A stretch of DNA of 64,000 nucleotides from Lysinibacillus sp. FSL K6-0232 (GCF_038008325.1 NZ_JBBOYW010000001.1:1416001-1480000), one strand, 5' to 3'; positions 40,308 to 48,379 are shown, counted from the stretch's first letter. A program made the numbers and translations. The notes: generated by a model from the sequence alone, not told the origin.

Positions 40308-40865
40308 ATGACTGCTTCTGTATCAGTTGTTGATAAAAAGGCATTTGTTCGATGGTTTTTAAAAAATTATCAATTGAAGCGACGAGAATGTGTATGGATT
40401 TTAAATTATTTATTAAGTAATGATGATCTTTTAAAACGAATCCGTTTTGTGGAGGAAGCTCACTATTGTCCAAGAGCAATGGTGATGTCAACAGTTGATT
40501 CAACAGGTGTGCCTTTTCGATTTTATAAAGGCAATGTAATGACGGCAGATGCTGAGAAATCATTCCATGATTTGCGCTTACATGAGCAGGAAGATATGTA
40601 TATCCAATTGAATTTTCCAAATGTACCACCAAGTGCACAATACTTAGCAGTTCTAGAAGAAAACCCATATATGCCAGAAACACTGCTTGTGAGTGAAAAA
40701 GATCGGTTACTGGCGGAAGAACTGCTTTCCAATAGCTTACTCGTATTCCAGGAAGAAAAATTACTTGCACAAATTGATGAGGCTCTTGATAAGGGAGATA
40801 AGGAACGTTTTTATGAATTGTCTAATTTGTTACAAGCATTAAAGGAAACAACGAGTCATAGGTAA
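40308..40865 (+). CDS. ypiB: YpiB family protein (UPF0302)
   Basis: About 185 residues. The [17 protein letters not shown] opening and RAMVMST are recognisable from the UPF0302 family. ATG 40308 lies 7 bases from a long AAAGGGGGGAG site; a GTG at 40302 is in frame but crowds it. No catalytic motif. Conserved in Bacillales next to the qcr operon; function not established to my knowledge. Confidence 0.83.
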   Translation: MTASVSVVDKKAFVRWFLKNYQLKRRECVWILNYLLSNDDLLKRIRFVEEAHYCPRAMVMSTVDSTGVPFRFYKGNVMTADAEKSFHDLRLHEQEDMYIQLNFPNVPPSAQYLAVLEENPYMPETLLVSEKDRLLAEELLSNSLLVFQEEKLLAQIDEALDKGDKERFYELSNLLQALKETTSHR

Positions 40866-40871
40866 AATTTG

Positions 40872-40973
40872 AATGCCCTTTCACCGCTTTAATATGGTAA
40901 CATTACTAGTGAATGATTGCTTTCACTTTTAATTGGTTATCCTATTAAAGTGTGGAGAAGGGCATTTTATTTT
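40872..40973 (+). terminator. Very long imperfect hairpin, probable terminator of ypiA-ypiB
   Basis: AATGCCCTT (40872-40880) pairs with AAGGGCATT (40958-40966), followed by TTATTTTG. Inside, CTTTAATA pairs with TATTAAAG, GGTAAC with GGTTATCC-side bases, and AGTGAA with TTCACT at the apex, so almost all 95 bases fold on one axis with small bulges. It is much longer than other terminators in the window. Confidence 0.65.
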
Positions 40974-40995
40974 GCAGTAAAAGGAGGTTTGGTAA

Positions 40996-41445
40996 ATGTA
41001 TTTTAATGCAAACGATGTCACAGCATTTATGGCGCAGAAGGATTTTATTGATACAGCCATTGTGCCACTTGTATCCATCGATCTAGCTGCCGAAAAAATA
41101 AAGCAGAGCGGTGCGGAAGCAGATTTTATTATGTCTTTAACATCTTTTATAGAAAAGCAATTTAAGGGACGTCTGCTCGTTATGCCGCCATTTTCGTATA
41201 TACCATCTTTAAAATCTGATGACTTGCCACAGCAATTAGAAGCACAATTACATAATGCTGGCTTTAAGCATGTGTTCTTCGTTACTTGCGATCATTTTTG
41301 GACAAGTATTGGAGATAACGTAAATATGATTTGGTTACCAGCAATTCCACTAGAAAGTATGGATGCGAATGTTAAAAAATCTATCTTGGAAGATCAGTTG
41401 CGCCAAGTGATTCCATTGCTTTCGACGAAATGGGCACAAATGTAA
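40996..41445 (+). CDS. ypiF: YpiF family protein (DUF2487)
   Basis: 149 residues, soluble alpha/beta protein. MYFNANDVTAF start, PPFSYIP and WLPAIPLE recall the DUF2487/YpiF family, always found just before qcrA in Bacillales. ATG 40996 behind AAAGGAGG. The long hairpin before it separates it from ypiB. A role linked to the cytochrome bc complex is suggested only by position. Confidence 0.8.
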   Translation: MYFNANDVTAFMAQKDFIDTAIVPLVSIDLAAEKIKQSGAEADFIMSLTSFIEKQFKGRLLVMPPFSYIPSLKSDDLPQQLEAQLHNAGFKHVFFVTCDHFWTSIGDNVNMIWLPAIPLESMDANVKKSILEDQLRQVIPLLSTKWAQM

Positions 41446-41497
41446 CATTTAGCTTCAATAAATGTTCACATTCTCCAGCTTTCCACAGAATGCTATA

Positions 41498-41526
41498 TTG
41501 ACCAAGCTATGGACTTGATATATCAT
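41498..41526 (+). promoter_or_regulatory. Sigma-A promoter of qcrABC
   Basis: TTGACC, 17 bases, TATCAT. It lies 75 bases before the qcrA start. The following AT-rich stretch (TATATCATATATATG) may bind regulators. Confidence 0.65.
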
Positions 41527-41601
41527 ATATATGTCCTAGTATTACTATTTGTAAAAGTATGTCCGTTGGACTGACCTTTAAGTTAGAGGGGGGGAAAATA
41601 A

Positions 41602-42108
41602 GTGAGTAAAAATCGAGTTTCACGTCGTCAGTTTCTAAGCTATACACTGACTGGTGTAGGTGGATTTATGGCGGCAGGTATGCTAATGCCAATGGTTCGT
41701 TTTGCAATTGATCCAGTGTTACAAAAGCATGATGGTGGAGATTTTGTGAAAACAGAGCATAAAATCGCTGACCTGACTGAAGAGCCAGTAAAAGTTGACT
41801 TTTCATATGAACAAGTGGATGCATGGTACAAATCACAGGTTACAGATGTAGCATGGGTTTATAAAAGTGGCGATCAAATCATTGCCCTTTCACCAGTTTG
41901 TAAGCATTTAGGTTGTATGGTGGACTGGGGTGGAGATTCAGCACACCCTGATCAATTCTTCTGCCCATGTCACGCAGGACGTTACGAGAAAAACGGGAAA
42001 AACGTTGCAGGTACACCGCCTCTAGGTCCGTTGGATGAATTTGATGTACAAGAAGAAGATGGCTATTTAATGATTGGTCCAGCAAAAGCAAATACTCTAG
42101 TTAAATAA
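41602..42108 (+). CDS. qcrA: Menaquinol:cytochrome c reductase, Rieske iron-sulfur subunit
   Basis: 168 residues. An N-terminal twin-arginine-like signal anchor (SRRQFLSYTLTGVGGF) is followed by the Rieske domain with the two cluster-binding boxes CKHLGC and CPCHAG, 2Fe-2S. The GTG start is at 41602 behind GAGGGGGGG. First gene of qcrABC; electrons from menaquinol pass through this centre. Confidence 0.94.
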   Translation: MSKNRVSRRQFLSYTLTGVGGFMAAGMLMPMVRFAIDPVLQKHDGGDFVKTEHKIADLTEEPVKVDFSYEQVDAWYKSQVTDVAWVYKSGDQIIALSPVCKHLGCMVDWGGDSAHPDQFFCPCHAGRYEKNGKNVAGTPPLGPLDEFDVQEEDGYLMIGPAKANTLVK

Positions 42109-42127
42109 GTAAGGGGGTACGACAAAA

Positions 42128-42802
42128 GTGCTAAATAAAATTTATGATTGGGTCGATGAACGCTTAGATATTACACCGATTTGGCGTGATATTGCCGACC
42201 ACGAAGTGCCAGAGCACGTTAACCCTGCACATCATTTTTCAGCATTCGTTTATTGCTTTGGTGGATTAACATTCTTCATCACAGTAATTCAAATTTTATC
42301 TGGTATGTTCCTAACAATGTACTATGTACCAGACGTTGTGAATGCTTGGAAATCAGTTTATTATTTACAAAACGAAGTAGCATTTGGTGAAATCGTACGT
42401 GGTATGCACCACTGGGGAGCTTCATTAGTTATCGTAATGATGTTCTTACATACACTTCGTGTATTCTTCACGGGTTCTTATAAGAAGCCTCGTGAGTTAA
42501 ACTGGATGGTTGGTGTAGGTATTTTTGGTGTAATGATGGGTCTTGGTTTTACAGGATACTTATTACCATGGGATATGAAAGCATTATTCGCTACAAAAGT
42601 AGGTATCGAAATTGCTGCATCTGTACCGTTTATCGGTGAAATGATTAAAATATTATTAGCGGGTGACACAACGATTCTAGGTGCTCAAACGTTAACACGA
42701 TTCTTTGCGATTCATGTATTCTTCTTGCCTGCAGTATTGTTTGGGTTACTTGCAGCACACTTTATCATGATTCGTCGACAAGGAATTTCAGGACCGTTGT
42801 AA
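42128..42802 (+). CDS. qcrB: Menaquinol:cytochrome c reductase, cytochrome b subunit
   Basis: 224 residues, the b6-type four-helix core with heme-binding histidines in RGMHHWGASLVIVMMFLH and at the FFAIHVFFLP helix, and GFTGYLLPWDMKA on the quinol site. GTG start at 42128 behind AAGGGGGTACG. Spaced 19 bases from qcrA and 41 from qcrC. Membrane protein with proton-coupled quinol oxidation. Confidence 0.95.
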   Translation: MLNKIYDWVDERLDITPIWRDIADHEVPEHVNPAHHFSAFVYCFGGLTFFITVIQILSGMFLTMYYVPDVVNAWKSVYYLQNEVAFGEIVRGMHHWGASLVIVMMFLHTLRVFFTGSYKKPRELNWMVGVGIFGVMMGLGFTGYLLPWDMKALFATKVGIEIAASVPFIGEMIKILLAGDTTILGAQTLTRFFAIHVFFLPAVLFGLLAAHFIMIRRQGISGPL

Positions 42803-42843
42803 TGAACGAAACGGTTCAATGATCTTTAAAAGGAGGGGACACT

Positions 42844-43638
42844 ATGCATCGCGGAAAAGGAATGAAATTTGTCGGCGATTCACGTATTAAAGCGAATCAC
42901 AGAATGCCGAACGTTCCGAAGGATTATTCCGAATATCCAGGTAAGACGGAAGCTTTCTGGCCGAACTTCTTACTGAAGGAATGGATGGTAGGTGCTGTAT
43001 TTTTAATTGGATACTTGTTATTAACAGTCGCTCACCCGTCACCACTTGAAGGGCCGGCTGATCCAACTAGAGCATATACACCACTACCGGACTGGTACTT
43101 CTTATTTATGTATCAACTTTTAAAATACTCATTTGCTTCTGGTCCATACAATGTAATTGGAGCTATTGTGATGCCAGGTCTTGCATTTGGAGCGCTATTA
43201 TTAATGCCATTTTTAGACAAAGGTCCAGAGCGCCGTCCATCTAAACGTCCATTACCAACAGCGTTTATGCTATTAACATTAGCAGCAATGTTCTACCTAA
43301 CTTGGGAGTCAGTGGCTAACCATGACTGGGTAGCTCAAAAAGAGATGGGTAAAATTCCAACACAAGTGGAATTTAATGTAGATGAAACACTTCCAGGTTA
43401 TGCAATTTGGACAGGTGAAACTGGTGAGCAAGCGAAATCATGTATTTCTTGTCACGCTGCTGACTTTACAGAAGCACCAGCAGCACCTGCATTAGGTGGT
43501 AATACTTTAACGGCTGAGGAAGTTGAAGATATTATTCATAATGGTCGTGGTGCGATGCCAGCAGGTCAATTCAATGGAACAGATGAAGAAGCAAAGCAAT
43601 TAGCTGAATTTATTGCAAGCTTAAAACCTGTTGAATAA
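42844..43638 (+). CDS. qcrC: Menaquinol:cytochrome c reductase, fused subunit IV / cytochrome c
   Basis: 264 residues: membrane helices resembling subunit IV of the b6f complex (with PDWYFLFMYQLLKY, the quinol-site region), fused to a C-terminal cytochrome c domain with heme motif CISCH and a later Met ligand (GAMPAGQF). This fusion is the Bacillus arrangement. ATG 42844 behind AGGAGGGG. Last gene of the operon. Confidence 0.95.
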   Translation: MHRGKGMKFVGDSRIKANHRMPNVPKDYSEYPGKTEAFWPNFLLKEWMVGAVFLIGYLLLTVAHPSPLEGPADPTRAYTPLPDWYFLFMYQLLKYSFASGPYNVIGAIVMPGLAFGALLLMPFLDKGPERRPSKRPLPTAFMLLTLAAMFYLTWESVANHDWVAQKEMGKIPTQVEFNVDETLPGYAIWTGETGEQAKSCISCHAADFTEAPAAPALGGNTLTAEEVEDIIHNGRGAMPAGQFNGTDEEAKQLAEFIASLKPVE

Positions 43639-43650
43639 ACTATAATTTAA

Positions 43651-43677
43651 AAGAGTCAGGAAACTGGCTCTTTTTTT
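43651..43677 (+). terminator. Terminator of qcrABC
   Basis: AAGAGTCAG pairs with CTGGCTCTT through one G-U pair, 4-base loop, followed by TTTTT. Confidence 0.85.
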
Positions 43678-43832
43678 CTACCTTCATGCTGTGGCTGAAA
43701 CGTAAGCCTAAAAGTTCCCTTATACATAGTAGGATAAAAAAATGGCATTATCGTGCTGTTAAATATTACGGTAGAGGTACATAATAAGCTGTAACTATTT
43801 TTAGTAAAGCTGGGAGTCAAGGAGTTGTAATC

Positions 43833-44429
43833 ATGCACATAATACGAGCGAATATTTGGTATCTTCTCACCCATAAATCCTTTTTAATCACCTTGCTCAT
43901 CATTAATGTAATAGGAACGATTTATGGCTATTATTGGTATGGTTGGCAGCTTGCAATGACGAAGCCTATTTTTTATATTTTTGTACCAGATAGCCCTACA
44001 GCGAGCCTCTTTTTTTGCTTTGTTTTGCTAGCTTGGATTATGGGCAAAAGCTGGCCGCTGATGGAAGTTTTAGCGCTTGTTACATTAGTGAAATATGGTT
44101 TATGGGCAGATGTCATGAATATTTGGACATTGATTGAAACAGGCTCTATTGGCTGGCAAGGTTGGATGCTTGTAGGTTCACATTTTGCGATGGCAGTACA
44201 GGCAGTTTTATATATTCAAAAATACGTTTTTTCTTATGGGCATGTAGTGATAGCGGCTATTTGGACATTGCATAATGATGTCATTGATTATGTTTTTGGA
44301 CAAATGCCAATGTATCGAGATTTAGCCAACTACACAAGCTATATTGGCTACTTTACATTTTGGTTATCCATTGCCTGTATTTTACTCGCTATTTTCTCAA
44401 TTAAATGGCGCAAATATTTGCCGAATTAG
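43833..44429 (+). CDS. ypjA: YpjA-like membrane protein (DUF1405)
   Basis: 198 residues with about five hydrophobic segments and many tryptophans. The opening and the GYYWYGWQL and LHNDVIDY motifs fit DUF1405. ATG 43833 behind AAGGAG. Same position as B. subtilis ypjA after qcrC. Function unknown. Confidence 0.8.
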   Translation: MHIIRANIWYLLTHKSFLITLLIINVIGTIYGYYWYGWQLAMTKPIFYIFVPDSPTASLFFCFVLLAWIMGKSWPLMEVLALVTLVKYGLWADVMNIWTLIETGSIGWQGWMLVGSHFAMAVQAVLYIQKYVFSYGHVVIAAIWTLHNDVIDYVFGQMPMYRDLANYTSYIGYFTFWLSIACILLAIFSIKWRKYLPN

Positions 44430-44477
44430 AGCATTAATTATAAAATTATAGTATCGAGGTAGAAAGGGGTTAGAATA

Positions 44478-45164
44478 TTGTCAACAGGCATGTATATTGT
44501 TTATTTTGTAATTATTATGCTGTTGCCGCTTTACGCACAAATGAAGGTAAAGGGGACGTATAAGAAATTTGCAAAACAACGTACAATGAAGGGACAAACA
44601 GGTGCAGAGGTAGCGCGTGCGATTTTAGATGCCAATGGTTTATATGATGTACGAGTTGTTCCGACACAAGGTGTGTTGTCAGATCATTATAATCCGGCAA
44701 CCAAGACTGTTGCTTTATCAGAGAGTAACTTTTATGAAGCGAGTGTTGCAGGTGCTGCTGTAGCTGCCCATGAGGTAGGCCACGCCATCCAACATAAAGA
44801 AGCTTATTCTATGCTTACTTTACGCAGTAAGCTCGTTCCAGTGGCTAATATTTCATCAAATATGTCTTGGATTTTCGTAATGATTGGTATTTTTGCAAGT
44901 AGTACAAATTTCTTGCTGTTAGGGATTGTCCTATTAGCAGCGGGGGTTGTCTTCCAATTGGTAACATTGCCAGTAGAATTTGATGCATCTAAACGCGCTT
45001 TAGTGCAAATGAATTCACTTGGGATTATTACAAATGAAGAGGAGCGTCCAGCACGTAAAGTATTAAGTGCCGCAGCTTTAACATATGTGGCAGCAGCAGC
45101 AGTCGCTGTATTAGAGCTATTACGTTTAATTTTAATATTTACAAATATGCGCGGTGATGACTAA
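44478..45164 (+). CDS. yugP: Membrane zinc metallopeptidase (YugP-like)
   Basis: 228 residues with an N-terminal membrane helix, the HExxH zinc site in AAHEVGHAIQH (about residue 97), and two or three C-terminal membrane helices. This is the Peptidase M (DUF-type Zn-dependent membrane protease) family of B. subtilis YugP. TTG start at 44478 behind AAAGGGG. In B. subtilis ypjB occupies this place, so the locus differs. Its terminator has been hit by an insertion sequence. Confidence 0.85.
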   Translation: MSTGMYIVYFVIIMLLPLYAQMKVKGTYKKFAKQRTMKGQTGAEVARAILDANGLYDVRVVPTQGVLSDHYNPATKTVALSESNFYEASVAGAAVAAHEVGHAIQHKEAYSMLTLRSKLVPVANISSNMSWIFVMIGIFASSTNFLLLGIVLLAAGVVFQLVTLPVEFDASKRALVQMNSLGIITNEEERPARKVLSAAALTYVAAAAVAVLELLRLILIFTNMRGDD

Positions 45165-45170
45165 GAGAAA

Positions 45171-45200
45171 ACTTGTTATGGTTGTATGACCATAACAAGT
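45171..45200. repeat. Left 30-bp hairpin copy, target duplication of the IS1182-type element
   Basis: Arms ACTTGTTATGGT and ACCATAACAAGT pair perfectly around TGTATG. An identical 30-base copy lies at 46943-46972 in the same orientation (same loop). The left copy is preceded by GAGAAA and followed directly by the element's terminal repeat. Confidence 0.9.
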
Positions 45201-45209
45201 CAGACTGTA

Positions 45210-45256
45210 GACAAAAGCCATCGAGAGGTTCACTCTCGATGGCTTTTGTCATTTTT
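45210..45256. terminator. Left-end internal terminator of the IS1182-type element
   Basis: GACAAAAGCCATCGAGAG (45210-45227) pairs perfectly with CTCTCGATGGCTTTTGTC (45233-45250), followed by ATTTTTC on the plus strand. Because the outer stem is AAAA/TTTT, either strand can terminate here: the transposase message from inside, or readthrough from the upstream gene. Confidence 0.85.
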
Positions 45257-45327
45257 CTTCCTATTTCTTTTATAGATTTGGTTATATACAACCAAATCTA
45301 GCATACTCTTCGAGCATAGTTGCTCTC

Positions 45328-46677
45328 TTAAGCTACTTGCCACGTCCAAGTAGCCAGTTTCTTTAAATTAATGGCAGCAAAAGTAAGCATCGCCTGCATG
45401 GACAATTTTTTTAGACCTCTTAAGGTTGTCCAACGCATACCATGCTTTTCTTTTGCATCCGCAAATACACGCTCAATCGTTTCTTTGCGCTTTGCATAAA
45501 TCTGTTTGATGTCATAGGAATGGCGTAAATGTTCAGCTTCCTCCACATATGACTCCCAGATATGGCGTTGAATGAGTTTTTGATGATGCTTACTTTCTGT
45601 ACATTGGGAAAGGTTTGGACACTTCGCACAAATCAAAGGATTCGATTTATATTGCCGATATCCTCCTTTCGTCGTTGTTGCATACTTCAATATCTGCCCT
45701 TGTGGGCAAAGATAACAATTATAATGCTCGTCATATATATACTCATGCTTTCGGAAGAATCCATCTTTCGTTTTAGGTCGTGTATACGGAAGAACAGGCA
45801 ACATTTGATTCTCTAATAAAAAGTTCGTAATCGCTGGTGTTTTATAGGCTGCATCTGCCGCAACAGCGATTGGTTTTTGAACGTTTTGAATGACTCTTTC
45901 AACAAGTGGCTGCAATACATGGCTATCGTGCACATTTCCCGGAGTCACAATGGCACCTAAGACAAAGCCCTTTTCATCTGTCGCTGCATGAAAGGAATAC
46001 GCAAACTGCTTCGTACGTTCATCCTTCACGTAATACCCACTTTCAGGATCTGTCGTGCTTTCCTTTATTTCTTTCCATTCTTCCTTTTCAAACTTCTCCG
46101 GGGGAAAGGGCTTTTTTCCGTGTTCTTCACGATCCATATTTAACTCTAATTGAAGTTTTTCTTCATAAGCCCGTGTTTCTTTTCGTACAACCTTTTTATC
46201 ATACTTCCGTTTATTCGCACTCGCTTTCACATGCGTAGAATCGATAAATAAATGGTCTGCATGGAGGAGTCCTTGATGCATAATCTCTTTTAATATACGA
46301 TAGAATATCTGCTCAAATATATCAGTGTCTTGAAAGCGACGGACATAATTTTTACCGAAGGTAGAGAAATGCGGGACTTCTGTATGGAAGCCAAATCCTA
46401 AAAACCAACGATACGCCATATTCGTTTCAATTTCTTTGATGGTTTGACGCATGGACCGTATACCAAAAACGTACTGAATAAACGTCATTTTAAAGAGAAC
46501 AACAGGATCAATACTAGGGCGTCCTTTAGCAGAGTAGAGATTTTCTACTAAAGGATAGATAAATGAAAAATCAATAGCCGCCTCTAGTTTTCGCACTAAA
46601 TGATCTTGGGGAACTAATTGATCAATCGTTAGCATTTCTAATTGTTCACGTTCATTGATTTGATTTTTTGTCATCAT
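45328..46677 (-). CDS. IS1182-family transposase
   Basis: 449 residues, full length. N-terminal DUF772-type domain (with GRPSIDPVVLFKM and the IRSMRQTIKEI stretch), then an RNase H-like DDE catalytic core: Asp in FIDSTHVKASANK, Asp in VAADAAYKTPA, and Glu in IERVFADAKEKHGMR. A cysteine cluster (CPQG, CAKCPNLSQC) lies before the last catalytic residue. ATG 46677 with GAGGTGATCAACC upstream. No frameshift or stop, so probably active. Unlike the core genes around it, its DNA has IS-type codon use. Confidence 0.93.
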   Translation of the reverse strand: MMTKNQINEREQLEMLTIDQLVPQDHLVRKLEAAIDFSFIYPLVENLYSAKGRPSIDPVVLFKMTFIQYVFGIRSMRQTIKEIETNMAYRWFLGFGFHTEVPHFSTFGKNYVRRFQDTDIFEQIFYRILKEIMHQGLLHADHLFIDSTHVKASANKRKYDKKVVRKETRAYEEKLQLELNMDREEHGKKPFPPEKFEKEEWKEIKESTTDPESGYYVKDERTKQFAYSFHAATDEKGFVLGAIVTPGNVHDSHVLQPLVERVIQNVQKPIAVAADAAYKTPAITNFLLENQMLPVLPYTRPKTKDGFFRKHEYIYDEHYNCYLCPQGQILKYATTTKGGYRQYKSNPLICAKCPNLSQCTESKHHQKLIQRHIWESYVEEAEHLRHSYDIKQIYAKRKETIERVFADAKEKHGMRWTTLRGLKKLSMQAMLTFAAINLKKLATWTWQVA

Positions 46678-46739
46678 GGTTGATCACCTCGAAAGTGTAC
46701 TTTTTATCAATAGATGAATAAGGAATTCTTTATGTAGAA

Positions 46740-46865
46740 GTTGATTGGAACGAAGGGTGGCGACTCCTGCGGGAAAAGCGGGAAAGTCGAGATCCTGGAC
46801 TGAGCGAAGCGAGGGAAGCAGCTCGACCCCGCCCGCGGAAAGCGTCCGCCCGTAGTGGAAATCAA
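46740..46865. repeat. GC-rich structured repeat inside the IS, upstream of the transposase
   Basis: About 126 bases, far more GC-rich than the surroundings, bounded by GTTGATT and AATCAAC. Inner complementary pieces include GGCGACTCC, GCGGG, TCGAG/CTCGA and CCCGCCCGCGG, suggesting a multi-stem fold. It resembles, as far as I remember, an intergenic repeat scattered through Bacillaceae genomes. The remaining bases of this 348-base gene-free stretch hold the transposase leader, the right IS end and the right hairpin copy. Confidence 0.6.
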
Positions 46866-46892
46866 CGGCTTTACTTTATTTTATTGTAAAAG

Positions 46893-46942
46893 AAAAAAGA
46901 CTGTAGGCAAACTCAAAATTCATTGAGTTTGTCTACAGTCTG
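46893..46942 (-). terminator. Right-end inward-facing terminator of the IS1182-type element
   Basis: GACTGTAGGCAAACTC (46899-46914) pairs with GAGTTTGTCTACAGTC (46925-46940) with one G-U pair. Read on the minus strand the stem is followed by TTTTTTC, so it would stop transcription entering the element from the right, toward the transposase gene. Confidence 0.78.
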
Positions 46943-46972
46943 ACTTGTTATGGTTGTATGACCATAACAAGT
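46943..46972. repeat. Right 30-bp hairpin copy, target duplication of the IS1182-type element
   Basis: Identical in sequence and orientation to 45171-45200. It is followed by TTTTC directly after the stem's final T, the U-tract of the original terminator. Confidence 0.9.
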
Positions 46973-47025
46973 TTTTCATCTATTCAAAACCAACTGGCTG
47001 CCATAATGGACAAATTCGCTCTGTC

Positions 47026-47391
47026 CTAATCTCTTTTTAAAAAGGGAATCGTTAAAATTGAGAACAATGGAAAAATCAAATATAAAGACTTTAAATCCAT
47101 CAGCGTTAAGAACCAAATATCCATACAACCTATCAAAATGAACCCTATACTATTAAACAGCATAAATGAAACAAACCTATTTCCAAGCTTTTCAGAAAGA
47201 TAAATATTAATAGGAACTACTAAAAAAGCCGTAAATAAATAGATGGCTAAAAACAGCATTATTAACATCGCTAGCCTTAAATACATTTGCTCTGACTCCA
47301 ATAGTCCTTCAATAAAATGAATACTTAGCACAGTAATGAATGTTACTATTATCGGAAACAAAAGCATCTTCGCTTTATAATTTTTTTCCAT
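47026..47391 (-). CDS. Small four-helix membrane protein, unrecognised
   Basis: 121 residues with four hydrophobic segments (about 8-28, 38-60, 70-90, 98-116) joined by short charged loops. No residue pattern of a known transporter or enzyme. ATG 47391 has GAGAGGT upstream. It lies between the two insertion sequences, downstream of ypjC on the same strand, and has a long AT-rich palindrome in its leader. It may be a strain-specific gain. Confidence 0.62.
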   Translation of the reverse strand: MEKNYKAKMLLFPIIVTFITVLSIHFIEGLLESEQMYLRLAMLIMLFLAIYLFTAFLVVPINIYLSEKLGNRFVSFMLFNSIGFILIGCMDIWFLTLMDLKSLYLIFPLFSILTIPFLKRD

Positions 47392-47408
47392 TTCTGTTAC
47401 CTCTCTGA

Positions 47409-47451
47409 GTTATTATAATCCAGTCCTTCATTTGAACTGAATTATAATAAC
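47409..47451. promoter_or_regulatory. AT-rich palindrome in the leader of the small membrane protein gene
   Basis: GTTATTATAATCCAGT and ACTGAATTATAATAAC form 16-base arms with one mismatch, 11 bases apart, 18 bases upstream of the start codon. There is no U-tract, so an operator or mRNA stem is more likely than a terminator. Confidence 0.5.
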
Positions 47452-47509
47452 CATTATGCTAAATTAGTAAAGGAGTGATCCTTCCTAGCAAGTTTTTTCT
47501 CTTATTCGT

Positions 47510-48379
47510 TTAATGCAGTGGCTGTTTTTGTTCATCCAATGTAAAGCCTTCCCCTGCTACATCTCGCACTTCAATAATCGATACGAAAGCATGGGGGTCA
47601 ACCTCATGGATAATTGATTTTAAACGCACAACTTCATTGCGACCAATCACACAATAAATAACCTCTTTCGGTTGTTTTGTAAAATGCCCATGTCCTTCTA
47701 AAATCGTGATGCCTCGCTCCATGCGTAGCGCAATCGTCTTTGCGATAACATCCGATTGCTCAGAAATAATAAGAGCACCACGAGCGGCATATGCACCATC
47801 CTGTACGAAATCTATCACACGTGCGCCAACAAAGACTGCCACTAATGTGTACATCATTGAACGAGCATCTAAGAATGTTAACCATGATAGCATAATAACA
47901 ATGGCATCAAAGATAAACATCGTCTTCCCCATGCTCCAGCCTAAATATTTATGTCCTAGTCGAGCTAAAATATCAACACCACCTGTTGTACCGCCATAGC
48001 GGAAAACAATACCAAGCCCTAATCCAACAAAGACACCCGCGAAAAGTGCAACAAGCAGCATATCATCCTCTAAATGAATCGTAAATTGATACTTTTGGAA
48101 AACTTTAAGGAAAACAGATACGGATAATGTCCCAACTAACGTATAAATAAAGGATTTTTTTCCAAGTAAACGATAACCAATAATAAACATCGGAATATTT
48201 AATAATAGGTTCATTAAGGCAGGGTCCCAACCTAATGTAAAATAAAGTATAAGTGTGATCCCACTAAGTCCACCCTCACCAAGCTGATTTTGCATGTTGA
48301 AGTGAACAAAGCCGAAGCTAAAAATTGCCGCTCCGAGCATTATTGCGATAATATTACGAATTTTAAGCTGTTTTAACAT
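47510..48379 (-). CDS. ypjC: YitT family membrane protein (YpjC-like)
   Basis: 289 residues: five or six membrane helices (ending near 200, including MLGAAIFSFGFVHFNMQ and YGGTTGGVDI) and a C-terminal cytoplasmic DUF2179 domain (ERGITILEGHGHFTK onward). ATG 48379 is 5 bases from AGGAGGT; the frame extends upstream to 48427, into the IS boundary, without a site. It is the expected gene between ypjA/B and ypjD in B. subtilis. The IS4-type element sits just upstream, so its promoter is displaced or altered. Transport role unproven. Confidence 0.86.
   Translation of the reverse strand: MLKQLKIRNIIAIMLGAAIFSFGFVHFNMQNQLGEGGLSGITLILYFTLGWDPALMNLLLNIPMFIIGYRLLGKKSFIYTLVGTLSVSVFLKVFQKYQFTIHLEDDMLLVALFAGVFVGLGLGIVFRYGGTTGGVDILARLGHKYLGWSMGKTMFIFDAIVIMLSWLTFLDARSMMYTLVAVFVGARVIDFVQDGAYAARGALIISEQSDVIAKTIALRMERGITILEGHGHFTKQPKEVIYCVIGRNEVVRLKSIIHEVDPHAFVSIIEVRDVAGEGFTLDEQKQPLH

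Larger units (their letters stand above)
45201..46942 (-). mobile_element. IS1182-family insertion sequence, complete, 1742 bp
   Basis: Bounded by perfect 15-bp terminal inverted repeats: CAGACTGTAGACAAA at 45201-45215 and its complement at 46928-46942. One intact transposase gene on the minus strand fills the middle. A 30-bp direct repeat, itself a stem-loop, lies immediately outside both ends and is the probable target duplication. Reconstructing the empty site joins the upstream gene to a terminator hairpin followed by TTTTTC. Ends carry their own stem-loops (listed separately) and a GC-rich structured repeat lies upstream of the transposase. Confidence 0.9.

Noticed and set aside
47464-47490. 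Terminator of ypjC (AAGGA/TCCTT)
   Set aside because: Five-base stem and broken U-tract on the minus strand; too weak to list.
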